DNA of 21,253 nt from SYFI01 sp046095485. Its GTDB lineage: Bacteria; Actinomycetota; Thermoleophilia; Miltoncostaeales; Miltoncostaeaceae. This document shows, one piece after another, positions 6,205 through 14,141 of the stretch (position 1 is its first letter; each line of letters begins with the position of its first letter). The position numbers and the translations under genes were made by a program. Under the pieces are notes generated by a model. The model ran no database searches. It was not told the origin of the DNA and saw only the letters and a program-made list of their open reading frames with translations. The stretch lies in NCBI GenBank assembly GCA_046095485.1, contig JBJTJN010000019.1:1-21253 (forward strand), in the 5' to 3' direction.

Positions 6205-6915
6205 GTGACCCCGCCGCCGGTCATCGGCATCGCCTGCGCAGTGCTGCGCGCGCAGTGGGGCCCGTGGGACCAGCCGGCGGCAGTGGTGGCCGCCGACTAC
6301 GTGCGGCAGGTGCAGGCCGCTGGCGGCATCGCCGTGGTCATCCCGCCGCAGTCGTGTGATCCCGGCGAGGTGCTCGACCGCATCGACGGGCTCATGCTCA
6401 CCGGCGGCAATGACCTCGAGGCATCGCTCTACGGCGCGGCGCCGCATGCCGAGGCCGAGGCACCCGACCCCGTGCGCGACGCCTGGGAGTTCGCCCTGGT
6501 GCGCGATGCCATCGCCCGCGACATGCCGTTCCTCGGCATCTGCCGCGGCATGCAGGTGATGAACGTGGCGTTCGGCGGGAGCCTCACGCAGCACCTGCCG
6601 GAGTCACTCGCATCACACGATCACCGGCGCACCACGGGGAGCTTCGACGGCAATGACCACCTCGTCGACCTCACCGAGGGGTCGCTGGTGGCCCGCGCTG
6701 CCGGCGAAGTGGTGCACTCGGTGCCGAGCCACCATCACCAGGCGGTCGACCGCGTGGGCGAGGGCCTGGCCCTGACGGGAATATCGAGCGGCGATGGGGT
6801 GCCCGAGGCCATCGAGGTGCCGGGGCGCCGGTTCGCCCTGGGCGTGCAGTGGCACCCCGAGGCCGATCCCACCAGCGCCGTCATCAGCGCGCTGGTGGAT
6901 GCCGCGCGCGGCTAG
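6205..6915 (+). CDS. class-I glutamine amidotransferase-like hydrolase (peptidase C26, gamma-glutamyl hydrolase type)
   Basis: This 236-residue protein belongs to the peptidase C26/PuuD group, which hydrolyses gamma-glutamyl amides such as gamma-glutamyl-GABA. The nucleophile is Cys113 in the elbow GICRGMQ (111-117), and the His/Glu of the triad are His217 and Glu219 in QWHPE. DGLMLTGGNDLEASLY (61-76) and PSHHHQAVD (174-182) are further family marks. The GTG start directly abuts the TAG of the Rrf2 gene, so the two form an operon. The substrate cannot be read from the sequence. Given the sulfur genes around it, a gamma-glutamyl thiol compound is possible but unproven. Its stop shares the palindrome CTAG with the stop of the convergent persulfide dioxygenase gene. 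Confidence 0.92.
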   Translation: MTPPPVIGIACAVLRAQWGPWDQPAAVVAADYVRQVQAAGGIAVVIPPQSCDPGEVLDRIDGLMLTGGNDLEASLYGAAPHAEAEAPDPVRDAWEFALVRDAIARDMPFLGICRGMQVMNVAFGGSLTQHLPESLASHDHRRTTGSFDGNDHLVDLTEGSLVARAAGEVVHSVPSHHHQAVDRVGEGLALTGISSGDGVPEAIEVPGRRFALGVQWHPEADPTSAVISALVDAARG

Positions 6916-8300
6916 GGCGCCTCGCCCCGATCCATCTGCATGCCGAGGCCCTCGAGGGTCTGCACGCCGCCGTTGTCCACGTGGATGACGGGCCCGCGGC
7001 CCTCGCGGGCCAGGGCACTCGCGGCCAGACCCGCGCGCTTGCCGGCGGCGCAGATGACGGCCAGGGTGCGCCCGGTGGGAATGTCGCCCGGGCCGTCGCG
7101 GAACGCCCAGTAGGGGCGGTTCACCGACCCCGGGATGCGGAACTCCGCGAACTCCGAGTGGTCGCGAACGTCCACCACCAGCACGTCCTCGCCTGCCGCG
7201 AGGCGGTCGGGCAGGTCGATGGCGCGTACGCGTTCGATAGACGCGGTGGGCAGGCCCTCGTCGAGGTAGGCCGAGAAGCCCCCGGCCAGCACGCCGATGA
7301 TGTCGCGGCGGCCCACCGCGGCCAGCCGCTCGGCCATGTCGCGCGCCTGGTGCTCGTCCGATCCCACCAGCAGCAGCTGGTCGTCACGGCCGGCCACCAG
7401 CGCTGCGCGCGTGGCGAAGCCCGACCCCGCGGTGGGCACCGAGAGCGATCCGGGCACGTGCGCGGCGGCGAATGCGGCGGATGAGCGCCCGTCGATCACC
7501 AAGCCGCCGGCCTCGGCGCGACGCAGGAACTCATCGCCGTCGAGCGCCGGGGGAGGAGCGAGGGGCGTGACCAGCGGACCGCTGTTGAGGCCCACGACCC
7601 GATCGAGGTCGGGCGGCTTCACGGCGAGGCGGGCGATGAGTTCATCGGTGAAGTCGCCCACGTCGATCTCCGTGAGCAGCGGCGAGTGCGCGCGCTCATA
7701 TCCGATGGTGGACGAGGTCTTCGCGCTGATGCGGCTGCTGCCGCACAGCGACCCCCCGATGTGCCCGGGGTACACCTCCACCCAGTCGGGCAGGTCCATG
7801 AGGCGCTTGATGCTCCGGTATTGGTCTCTCGCGCCCTCCACGGCATCCACGGCCAGGTCCGGCCGCCCGACGTCTCCCACGAACAGCGAGTCGCCCGTGA
7901 GCACCGCCCAGGGCTCGGGCCCCCGGGTGGCATCGATGAGCAGCAGCCCGGTGTGCTCGGGCCGGTGGCCCGGCAGGTGCAACGCCTGCAGGCGCAGTCC
8001 GCCGAGATCGACCACCGCGCCGTCGTCAAGCGGCTCGTGCGGGAACTCCGCACCGGCCAGCGGGCTCACGTGCATGGTGGCGCCTGTGGCCTCGTGCAGG
8101 CGCCCGCGCCCCGACACGTGGTCGGCGTGGGTGTGGGTCTCGACGATGTGCGTGATGCGCACGCCGCGGCTGCTCGCGGCCTCGAGGTAGGGGGCGATGT
8201 CCCATTGCGGGTCGACCACGGCGGCCTGGCCACTCTCGAGGTCGCCTACCAGGTACGACGCGCATCCGAGGTCCTCGTTGATCACCTGCCGGAAGAGCAT
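6912..8300 (-). CDS. persulfide dioxygenase-rhodanese fusion (metallo-beta-lactamase plus two rhodanese domains, CstB-like)
   Basis: This 462-residue protein has three domains. The metallo-beta-lactamase domain (1 to about 210) has THTHADH (55-61), PGH (110-112), the metal-bridging Asp137 in TGDSLFVGDVGRPDL, and His180 in YPGHIGGSLCG; this ETHE1-type pattern is typical of Fe(II) persulfide dioxygenases, which oxidise thiol persulfides to sulfite. A first rhodanese domain (about 255-345) has lost its catalytic Cys; the loop reads LLVGSDEHQAR. A second (about 360-455) is intact, with Cys417 in CAAGKRAG. This matches CstB, where the dioxygenase and sulfurtransferase together make thiosulfate. 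Cys186 may equal the extra Cys of CstB. The start is ATG 8300, with GGAG 5 nt upstream; the frame stays open further upstream only as an antisense shadow of cysK. Its likely role is sulfide/persulfide detoxification, balancing the divergent cysK. Confidence 0.93.
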   Translation of the reverse strand: MLFRQVINEDLGCASYLVGDLESGQAAVVDPQWDIAPYLEAASSRGVRITHIVETHTHADHVSGRGRLHEATGATMHVSPLAGAEFPHEPLDDGAVVDLGGLRLQALHLPGHRPEHTGLLLIDATRGPEPWAVLTGDSLFVGDVGRPDLAVDAVEGARDQYRSIKRLMDLPDWVEVYPGHIGGSLCGSSRISAKTSSTIGYERAHSPLLTEIDVGDFTDELIARLAVKPPDLDRVVGLNSGPLVTPLAPPPALDGDEFLRRAEAGGLVIDGRSSAAFAAAHVPGSLSVPTAGSGFATRAALVAGRDDQLLLVGSDEHQARDMAERLAAVGRRDIIGVLAGGFSAYLDEGLPTASIERVRAIDLPDRLAAGEDVLVVDVRDHSEFAEFRIPGSVNRPYWAFRDGPGDIPTGRTLAVICAAGKRAGLAASALAREGRGPVIHVDNGGVQTLEGLGMQMDRGEAP

Positions 8301-8322
8301 TGCGGCTCCAGGGTCGCTGCCG

Positions 8323-8364
8323 ATGCGCCCGAAGCATGGCGCATGCGCCGGATACATGGCGTAA
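8323..8364. promoter_or_regulatory. two tandem 20-bp operator-like repeats between the persulfide dioxygenase gene and cysK
   Basis: Two 20-bp units lie head to tail (8323-8342, 8343-8362) with 16 of 20 positions identical: atgcgcc, 5 variable bases, catggcg, 1 base. Each is also an inverted repeat of form tgcgcc-N8-ggcgca (second copy ends ggcgta). A 12-bp perfect palindrome, ggcgcatgcgcc (8338-8349), spans the junction. Exact 20-bp spacing would put two dimers on one DNA face. The second unit covers the -35 region of cysK. Confidence 0.6.
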
Positions 8365-8377
8365 CAGGGCCCGCTGG

Positions 8378-8383
8378 TAGCCT
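8378..8383 (+). promoter_or_regulatory. -10 box of the leaderless cysK promoter
   Basis: TAGCCT (TANNNT) ends 7 nt before ATG 8391, with no Shine-Dalgarno between them. The -35 position falls on the second tandem repeat (around 8355-8360), so a protein bound there would compete with or contact RNA polymerase. Confidence 0.55.
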
Positions 8384-8390
8384 CACCCGC

Positions 8391-9320
<930 letters not shown>

Positions 9321-9359
9321 CCGGCCCGGCTCGCCGCCCTGCCCGTGCGGACGCCCCGC

Positions 9360-10055
9360 TCAGCTCCTGATCAGCAGGTCCCGGGTGCCGCGTTCGCGGA
9401 ATCCCAGGGCGCCGAAGAACGCCCGGGCCTCCGGGGTGTCCTCGGCCTCCACCAGCAGGTGGGTGCCGCCGGCGGTGCGCGTGGCGCGCGCCGCAGATGA
9501 GATGAGCATGCGGGCCACGCCCTTGCGCCGCTCCTCGGGCACCACGCCGAGCCACCAGACGATGCCCTCGGGCACCTGGGTGAAGCAGAACCCGATGAGC
9601 GTGTCGCCGCGCAGGGCCACGGTGAAGTCTCCGTAACCCGCGCCCTGGTTGTAGCCCGTGGGCCTGCCCATGGCCTTGTAGATGGCCAGCCCGTGCAGGG
9701 CGTCGAACTCGGCGTCGTCGTAGCGCTCGGCCATGGCGTTGTCGTAGGTGAGCAGGCGCACGCCGTCGGCGGGCTCGCCCTGGGGCAGCCCCTCGATTGC
9801 CCGCGTGAACCTCACCGTGGTGGCATAGGGCTCGAACCCCGCCTCGCGCACCAGGGGCGCCACGGGGTCGCCGGGCTCCAGCGCAACGTCGTACGGCGGC
9901 ACGGTGGGCACTGCCTCGATGAGTTCCTGCAGGCACGCCAGGTCGCGGGCACGCAGGTTGTCCAGCCGCACCGCGCGCGCGGTGGGCGACGGCCCGATCT
10001 GGCACTGGGCCCCGTCTGTGGTGACGCTAGAGAAGGTAGGGCTCCAGGTCGTCAA
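9360..10055 (-). CDS. GNAT-family N-acetyltransferase with a degenerate N-terminal half
   Basis: This protein is up to 231 residues long. The C-terminal part (about 95-231) is a GNAT domain: FTVALRGDTLIGFCF, the strand WWLGVVPEERRKGVARML, which holds the acetyl-CoA pyrophosphate loop, and a closing ALGFRERGTRDLLI. The N-terminal part (about 45-85, PVAPLVREAGFEPYATTVRFTR) looks like the last strands of another GNAT domain, so the protein may derive from a two-domain form. Substrate is unknown; a thiol-related role such as mycothiol synthesis (MshD) is a weak alternative from context. The start is uncertain. TTG 10055 overlaps the NIL gene by 29 bp; the next candidate is GTG 9971. Third-position GC stays high upstream of 9971, favouring TTG. 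The gene is convergent with cysK and probably expressed from the NIL promoter. Confidence 0.85.
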   Translation of the reverse strand: MTTWSPTFSSVTTDGAQCQIGPSPTARAVRLDNLRARDLACLQELIEAVPTVPPYDVALEPGDPVAPLVREAGFEPYATTVRFTRAIEGLPQGEPADGVRLLTYDNAMAERYDDAEFDALHGLAIYKAMGRPTGYNQGAGYGDFTVALRGDTLIGFCFTQVPEGIVWWLGVVPEERRKGVARMLISSAARATRTAGGTHLLVEAEDTPEARAFFGALGFRERGTRDLLIRS

Positions 10056-10263
10056 CCCTCACGCCGGTGTCCTCGAGCCACTGGCGCACGTCCACCAGGT
10101 GGTCGGCGTCACCGCTGATCTCGAGGATCACCCAGCCGGTGCGATCGCGCACGTCCGCGCGCCGGATATTGCACACGACGTCGTGCTCGGTGGAGAGCCG
10201 GTGCACGATGGGCTCGCGCACCAGGTCCTCCGGAAATGTGAGTCTCACGCGAATGCTGGCCAC
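10027..10263 (-). CDS. stand-alone NIL-domain protein
   Basis: This 78-residue protein consists only of a NIL domain (ACT/ferredoxin-like fold): IRVRLTFPEDLVREPIVHRLSTEHDVVCNIRRADVRDRTGWVILEISG is the typical beta-alpha-beta pattern, followed by a helix and a short strand. NIL domains usually sit at the end of the methionine importer ATPase MetN, where they bind methionine and inhibit transport, or next to ferredoxin domains in sulfur metabolism. A free copy beside cysE suggests a sensor or accessory role in cysteine/methionine metabolism; this is inference. GTG 10263 is supported by AGGGAG about 9 nt upstream, and a TATATT -10 box lies at 10296-10291 on the minus strand. The downstream GNAT gene overlaps its 3' end. 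Confidence 0.87.
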   Translation of the reverse strand: MASIRVRLTFPEDLVREPIVHRLSTEHDVVCNIRRADVRDRTGWVILEISGDADHLVDVRQWLEDTGVRVDDLEPYLL

Positions 10264-10290
10264 CGGAAGCGCTCCCTCGGCAGGGGCGTG

Positions 10291-10298
10291 AATATACT
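10291..10298. promoter_or_regulatory. overlapping divergent -10 boxes (cysE and NIL genes)
   Basis: The only AT-rich spot here reads aatatact. The plus strand gives TATACT (10293-10298), 6 nt before the cysE ATG (leaderless). The minus strand gives TATATT (10296-10291), about 28 nt before the NIL GTG, which has a Shine-Dalgarno. The two boxes share four bases, so polymerase could open the same DNA for either direction, but not both at once. Confidence 0.6.
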
Positions 10299-10304
10299 CG
10301 GCCC

Positions 10305-11078
10305 ATGGCAGATGGCCTGCTCAGCCGAATCTCGTCCGCGCTGCGGCGCGATCTCGACGCTGCGCGCGAGCGCGACCCCGCCGCGCGCAGCACCGCCGAA
10401 CTGGTGCTCACGTACCCCGGACTGCACGCGGTGTGGATGCACCGGGCGGCCCACGGGCTCAACGGGCGCGGCCTGCATCTGCCCGCCCGCGTGGTGAGCC
10501 AGGTGTCGCGCTTCGTCACCGGAATCGAGATCCACCCCGGCGCCACGATCGGCCCGGGCTTCTTCATCGACCACGGCATGGGCGTGGTGATCGGCGAGAC
10601 CACCGAGATCGGCGAGGACGTCACGGTGTACCAGGGGGTCACCCTCGGCGGCACGGGAAAGCACGGCGGCAAGCGCCACCCCACCCTGCGCGACGGCGTG
10701 ATCGTGGGCGCGGGCGCGGCGGTGCTGGGCCCGCTGGAGATCGGCGAGGGCGCCAAGATCGGCGCCGGGTCGATCGTGGTGAAGGACGTCCCGGCCAACT
10801 CCACCGTGGTGGGCAACCCCGGGCAGCCGGTGGTGCTCGATGGCCAGCGCGTGGACCCCGAGAAGATCCATCACCCCGACCTCGACCACACGCGGCTGCC
10901 CGACCCGGTGGCCGACGCCCTCGACTGCCTCATCCAGCGGGTGGAGGAGCTCGAGGCCGAGATCGCCGCGCTGCGCGCGGGCGCGGAGCCGCCGCCCAAG
11001 GGCGAGGGCCCCGACTGCCGCGACCGCGTGAAGGAGGGCATCCGCGAGGCGCGCAGGGCGCCTGCGGACGCCGCCTAG
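10305..11078 (+). CDS. cysE: serine O-acetyltransferase
   Basis: This 257-residue left-handed beta-helix (hexapeptide repeat) enzyme acetylates serine to O-acetylserine, the substrate of CysK. It has an alpha-helical N-terminus (1-72), hexad repeats from about 73 (IEIHPGATIGPGFFIDHGMGVVIGETTEIG), the catalytic pair Asp89-His90 in FIDHG, the GTGKHGGKRHPT loop (116-127) and the end of the helix at VVKDVPANSTVVGNP. It is the short N-terminal type (EpsC-like). The C-terminal tail (about 180-257) carries a coiled-coil-like stretch (LIQRVEELEAEIAALRAG) and a charged end. It does not finish in the Ile that lets enterobacterial CysE insert into CysK, so a CysE-CysK complex of that type is not evident. 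ATG 10305 fits the leaderless -10 box. The gene is divergent from the NIL gene. Confidence 0.95.
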   Translation: MADGLLSRISSALRRDLDAARERDPAARSTAELVLTYPGLHAVWMHRAAHGLNGRGLHLPARVVSQVSRFVTGIEIHPGATIGPGFFIDHGMGVVIGETTEIGEDVTVYQGVTLGGTGKHGGKRHPTLRDGVIVGAGAAVLGPLEIGEGAKIGAGSIVVKDVPANSTVVGNPGQPVVLDGQRVDPEKIHHPDLDHTRLPDPVADALDCLIQRVEELEAEIAALRAGAEPPPKGEGPDCRDRVKEGIREARRAPADAA

Positions 11079-11118
11079 GCAGCCTCCCGACCCCCCTCCG
11101 GGCGTCCGCCTCGGGCGC

Positions 11119-11124
11119 TACCTT
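11119..11124 (+). promoter_or_regulatory. -10 box of a leaderless promoter (pcrA)
   Basis: TACCTT (TANNNT) ends 6 nt before GTG 11131. No Shine-Dalgarno is present, so the pcrA-folD-npdG-like mRNA probably starts at the GTG itself. Confidence 0.55.
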
Positions 11125-11130
11125 TGCCCG

Positions 11131-13266
11131 GTGAGCACGGATCTCCTGGGCAGCCTCAACCCACCTCAGCGCGAGGCCGTGCTGCACGGCGACGGGCCCC
11201 TGCTGGTGCTGGCCGGCGCGGGCAGCGGCAAGACCCGCGTCATCACCCATCGCATCGCCCACCTCGTGCGCGAGCGCGGCGTGCCGGTGCGCGAGATCCT
11301 GGCCATCACCTTCACCAACAAGGCCGCGGGCGAGATGCGCGACCGCATCGCCGAGCTCATCGGGCCCGAGGCCTCGGGGCTGTGGGCATCCACCTTCCAC
11401 TCGGCCTGCGCGCGCATGCTGCGCATCGAGCACCAGGCGGCGGGGTACGAGCGCGCGTTCAGCATCTACGACGACGCCGACCAGCAGCGGCTCATGCGGG
11501 ACATCCTCAAGGATCAGGGCATCGACCCCAAGCGGCTCACTCCGCGCGCGGTGCTGGGTCACATCTCGGCCGCCAAGAACGAGCTGCTGCACCCGCGTGA
11601 TCTCTCCGATCGCGCGGCAGACGAGGCCGACCAGGGCATCGCGCGGCTGTACCAGCGCTACCAGGATCGGCTCATGGCCAACCAGGCCATGGACTTCGAC
11701 GACCTGCTCATGGTCACTGTGGACATGCTGCGCCGCGACCAGGCGGTGCGCGAGCGCTGGCAGCGCCGGTTTCGCCACGTGCTGGTGGACGAGTATCAGG
11801 ACACCAACCACGCGCAGTACTGGCTGGTGAGGGTCCTCGCCGAGCCCGAGCGCAACGTGATGGTGGTGGGCGACGACGACCAGGGCATCTACTCGTGGCG
11901 CGGCGCGGACATCCGCAACATCCTCGAGTTCAAGGCCGACTACCCCGACGCGAAGGTCATCCCGCTCGAGCAGAACTACCGGTCCACCTGCACCATCCTC
12001 GAGGCCGCCAACGCGGTGGTGCGCAACAACCGCGGGCGTCACCCCAAGCGGCTGTTCACCGACCGCGAGGGGGGAGAGCCCGTGGCGGTGGAGGTGTGCA
12101 CCGACGAGCACGACGAGGCGCGCCTGGTGGTGCGCGAGATCGGCCGGGCCACGGCGGAGGGCCGTTCGCTCGACGACATCGCGGTCTTCTACCGCACCCA
12201 CGCGCAGAGCCGGGTGATCGAGGACCAACTTGTGAGGTCGGGCATCACCTATCAGGTGCTTGGCGGCCCGCGCTTCTACGAGCGCGCCGAGGTGAAGGAC
12301 CTCATGGCCTACCTGCGCGTGGTGGCCAACCCGGCCGACCGCGAGGCCTTCACGCGCGCGGCGGGCAGCCCCAAGCGCGGGCTGGGCCCGGCTGCGCTGG
12401 CCAAGGTGGCCGAGGCCGCCGAGGCGCACGGCACCACCATGGACGCCGTGGCGCGCGACCCCCACATGGTGTCCGGGCTCAATGCCGCGCAGCGCGACGC
12501 CCTCACGTCACTGGGGGGCCTCATCGAGCGCCTGCGCGAAATGGACGCCTCGGGCGCGCCGCCCGAGCGCGTGATGGAGCGCGCCATCGAGGACTCCGGC
12601 CTGCGCGAGGCCCTGCTGGCCGACGGCCCCGCTGAGGCCGGCCTCGGTCGCCTCGACAACCTGCAGGAACTCCTGGGCGTGGCGGCCGAGTACGCGGCAC
12701 GCGCCGAGCAGCCGTCGCTCTCGGGATTCCTCGAGGAGGTCGCGCTGGTGTCGGCGGTGGATGACGCCCAGGACGACTCCGGCACGGTCACGCTGATGAC
12801 CGTGCACAACGCCAAGGGCCTCGAGTACGACGTGGTGATGGTGACTGGCCTCGAGGAGGGGCTGTTCCCGCACGTGCGGTCCATCGACGACCCCGACGGG
12901 CTCGAGGAGGAGCGGCGCCTTTGCTACGTGGCCCTCACCCGGGCGCGTGAGCGGTTGATCCTCTCGCACGCCGACAGCCGCTCGCTGCGGGGCAACCGCA
13001 TGTACTCCATCCCCTCGCGGTTCATCGAGGAGATCCCCGACGACTCCCTGGGGCGGCCCGCGCGGCGGGCCACGCCCACGATGGGGGCGGGCAGCGCGAT
13101 CGTGGCCCCCGACTTCGACATCGGCGACGCCGTGGTGCACGAGTCGTTCGGCGAGGGGGTCATCACGGGACTGCAGCAGAAGGGCCGACTGATCCAGGTG
13201 CGATTTGACGACAAGGAGCGAGTGCTGATGGCCGACATGGCACCGATGCGAAAGGTGGCCGGATGA
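11131..13266 (+). CDS. pcrA: UvrD/PcrA-type 3'-5' DNA helicase (SF1A)
   Basis: This 711-residue helicase acts in DNA repair, replication restart and removal of stalled RNA polymerase. Motifs in order: Q-motif Gln13, Walker A GAGSGKT (29-35), Ia FTNKAA (61-66), II DEYQDT (220-225), III GDDDQGIYSWRGA (247-259), IV QNYRS (281-285), V TLMTVHNAKGLEYDVV, VI YVALTRARERL. A C-terminal Tudor-like module (about 660-711, IGDAVVHESFGEGVITGL to DMAPM) is the RNA polymerase-binding domain of PcrA/UvrD. GTG 11131 is set by the leaderless -10 box and by the Q-motif position. Its stop overlaps the folD start (ATGA), so translation is coupled. The choice of pcrA over uvrD1 or uvrD2 is by overall similarity; no HRDC domain, as in UvrD2, is seen. 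Confidence 0.95.
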   Translation: MSTDLLGSLNPPQREAVLHGDGPLLVLAGAGSGKTRVITHRIAHLVRERGVPVREILAITFTNKAAGEMRDRIAELIGPEASGLWASTFHSACARMLRIEHQAAGYERAFSIYDDADQQRLMRDILKDQGIDPKRLTPRAVLGHISAAKNELLHPRDLSDRAADEADQGIARLYQRYQDRLMANQAMDFDDLLMVTVDMLRRDQAVRERWQRRFRHVLVDEYQDTNHAQYWLVRVLAEPERNVMVVGDDDQGIYSWRGADIRNILEFKADYPDAKVIPLEQNYRSTCTILEAANAVVRNNRGRHPKRLFTDREGGEPVAVEVCTDEHDEARLVVREIGRATAEGRSLDDIAVFYRTHAQSRVIEDQLVRSGITYQVLGGPRFYERAEVKDLMAYLRVVANPADREAFTRAAGSPKRGLGPAALAKVAEAAEAHGTTMDAVARDPHMVSGLNAAQRDALTSLGGLIERLREMDASGAPPERVMERAIEDSGLREALLADGPAEAGLGRLDNLQELLGVAAEYAARAEQPSLSGFLEEVALVSAVDDAQDDSGTVTLMTVHNAKGLEYDVVMVTGLEEGLFPHVRSIDDPDGLEEERRLCYVALTRARERLILSHADSRSLRGNRMYSIPSRFIEEIPDDSLGRPARRATPTMGAGSAIVAPDFDIGDAVVHESFGEGVITGLQQKGRLIQVRFDDKERVLMADMAPMRKVAG

Positions 13267-14141
13267 GCGCCACGGTGATCGACGGGCGCGACGGCGCCCG
13301 CAGGGTGCGCGAGCGGGTGGCCGAGGGCTGCGCGGCCTTCGAGAAGAAGCACGGGCGCAAGCCGGGCCTGGTGGGAATCCAGGTGGGGGACGATCCCGCC
13401 AGCGAGATCTACCAGCGCAACAAGGCGCAGCAGGCCGAGGAGGCCGGCATGCAGGTGGAGCGCATCAAGCTGCCCGCCGGCACCACGCAGGCCGAGATGG
13501 ACGCCCTGCTCGACCGCCTGGCCGCGGACGACGGCGTGGACGGCATGCTGGTGCAGCTGCCAGTGCCCGAGCCGCTGGCCGAGCCGGCCATCGCGGCGCA
13601 CATCGCGCCGTCCAAGGACGTCGACGGCTTCTCGCCCGTGAACATCGGGCACCTCGTGCGCGGCGAGCCCTGCCTGCGCCCGTGCACGCCGAGCGGCGTG
13701 ATGTGGCTGATCGACGATGCCGGGGTCAACCTCGAGGGCGCCAACGCGGTGGTGATCGGCCGGTCGGTCATCGTGGGCAAGCCGCAGGCGCTCATGCTGC
13801 TCGAGCGCAACGCCACGGTCACCATCACGCACTCGCGCACGCGCGATCTTGCGGCCGTGTGCCGCGAGGCCGACGTCATCGTGGCGGCCGTGGGAGTGGC
13901 CGAGATGGTGCGCGGCGACTGGGTCAAGCAGGGCGCCACGGTGATCGACGTCGGCATGAATCGCCTCGACGATCGCCTGTGCGGAGACGTCGCCTACGAC
14001 GAGGTCGCCGAGGTCGCAGGAGCCATCACTCCCGTTCCCGGGGGCGTGGGACCCATGACAATCGCTTTCCTATTGGCGAACACCCTCCAATCCGCCGAGC
14101 GGCGGATGGGGGACGAACCTACGAGGGGAATTATCACGTGA
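13263..14141 (+). CDS. folD: bifunctional methylenetetrahydrofolate dehydrogenase/cyclohydrolase
   Basis: This 292-residue enzyme interconverts 5,10-methylene-, methenyl- and 10-formyl-tetrahydrofolate, making NADPH and one-carbon units. Visible marks are Tyr50 and catalytic Lys54 (IYQRNKAQQ), Gln98 in GMLVQLPVPEPL, Asp121 in SKDVDGFSPVNIG, RPCTPSGVM (139-147), the NADP fold VVIGRSVIVGKPQALMLL, and PVPGGVGPMTIAFLL near the end. The length is normal. ATG 13263 overlaps the pcrA stop (ATGA, 4 bp), and the stop overlaps the GTG of the next gene (GTGA, 4 bp), so all three genes form one coupled operon. The last 15 residues or so (RRMGDEPTRGIIT) are beyond the conserved core. Confidence 0.96.
   Translation: MSATVIDGRDGARRVRERVAEGCAAFEKKHGRKPGLVGIQVGDDPASEIYQRNKAQQAEEAGMQVERIKLPAGTTQAEMDALLDRLAADDGVDGMLVQLPVPEPLAEPAIAAHIAPSKDVDGFSPVNIGHLVRGEPCLRPCTPSGVMWLIDDAGVNLEGANAVVIGRSVIVGKPQALMLLERNATVTITHSRTRDLAAVCREADVIVAAVGVAEMVRGDWVKQGATVIDVGMNRLDDRLCGDVAYDEVAEVAGAITPVPGGVGPMTIAFLLANTLQSAERRMGDEPTRGIIT

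Noticed and set aside
7686..8390. Upstream extension of the cysK frame
   Set aside because: It is antisense to the dioxygenase gene; the conserved CysK N-terminus begins at 8391 behind a leaderless -10 box.
10305..11078. CysE C-terminal Ile that would form the enterobacterial-type cysteine synthase complex
   Set aside because: The protein ends PADAA with a long charged tail; no terminal Ile is present.
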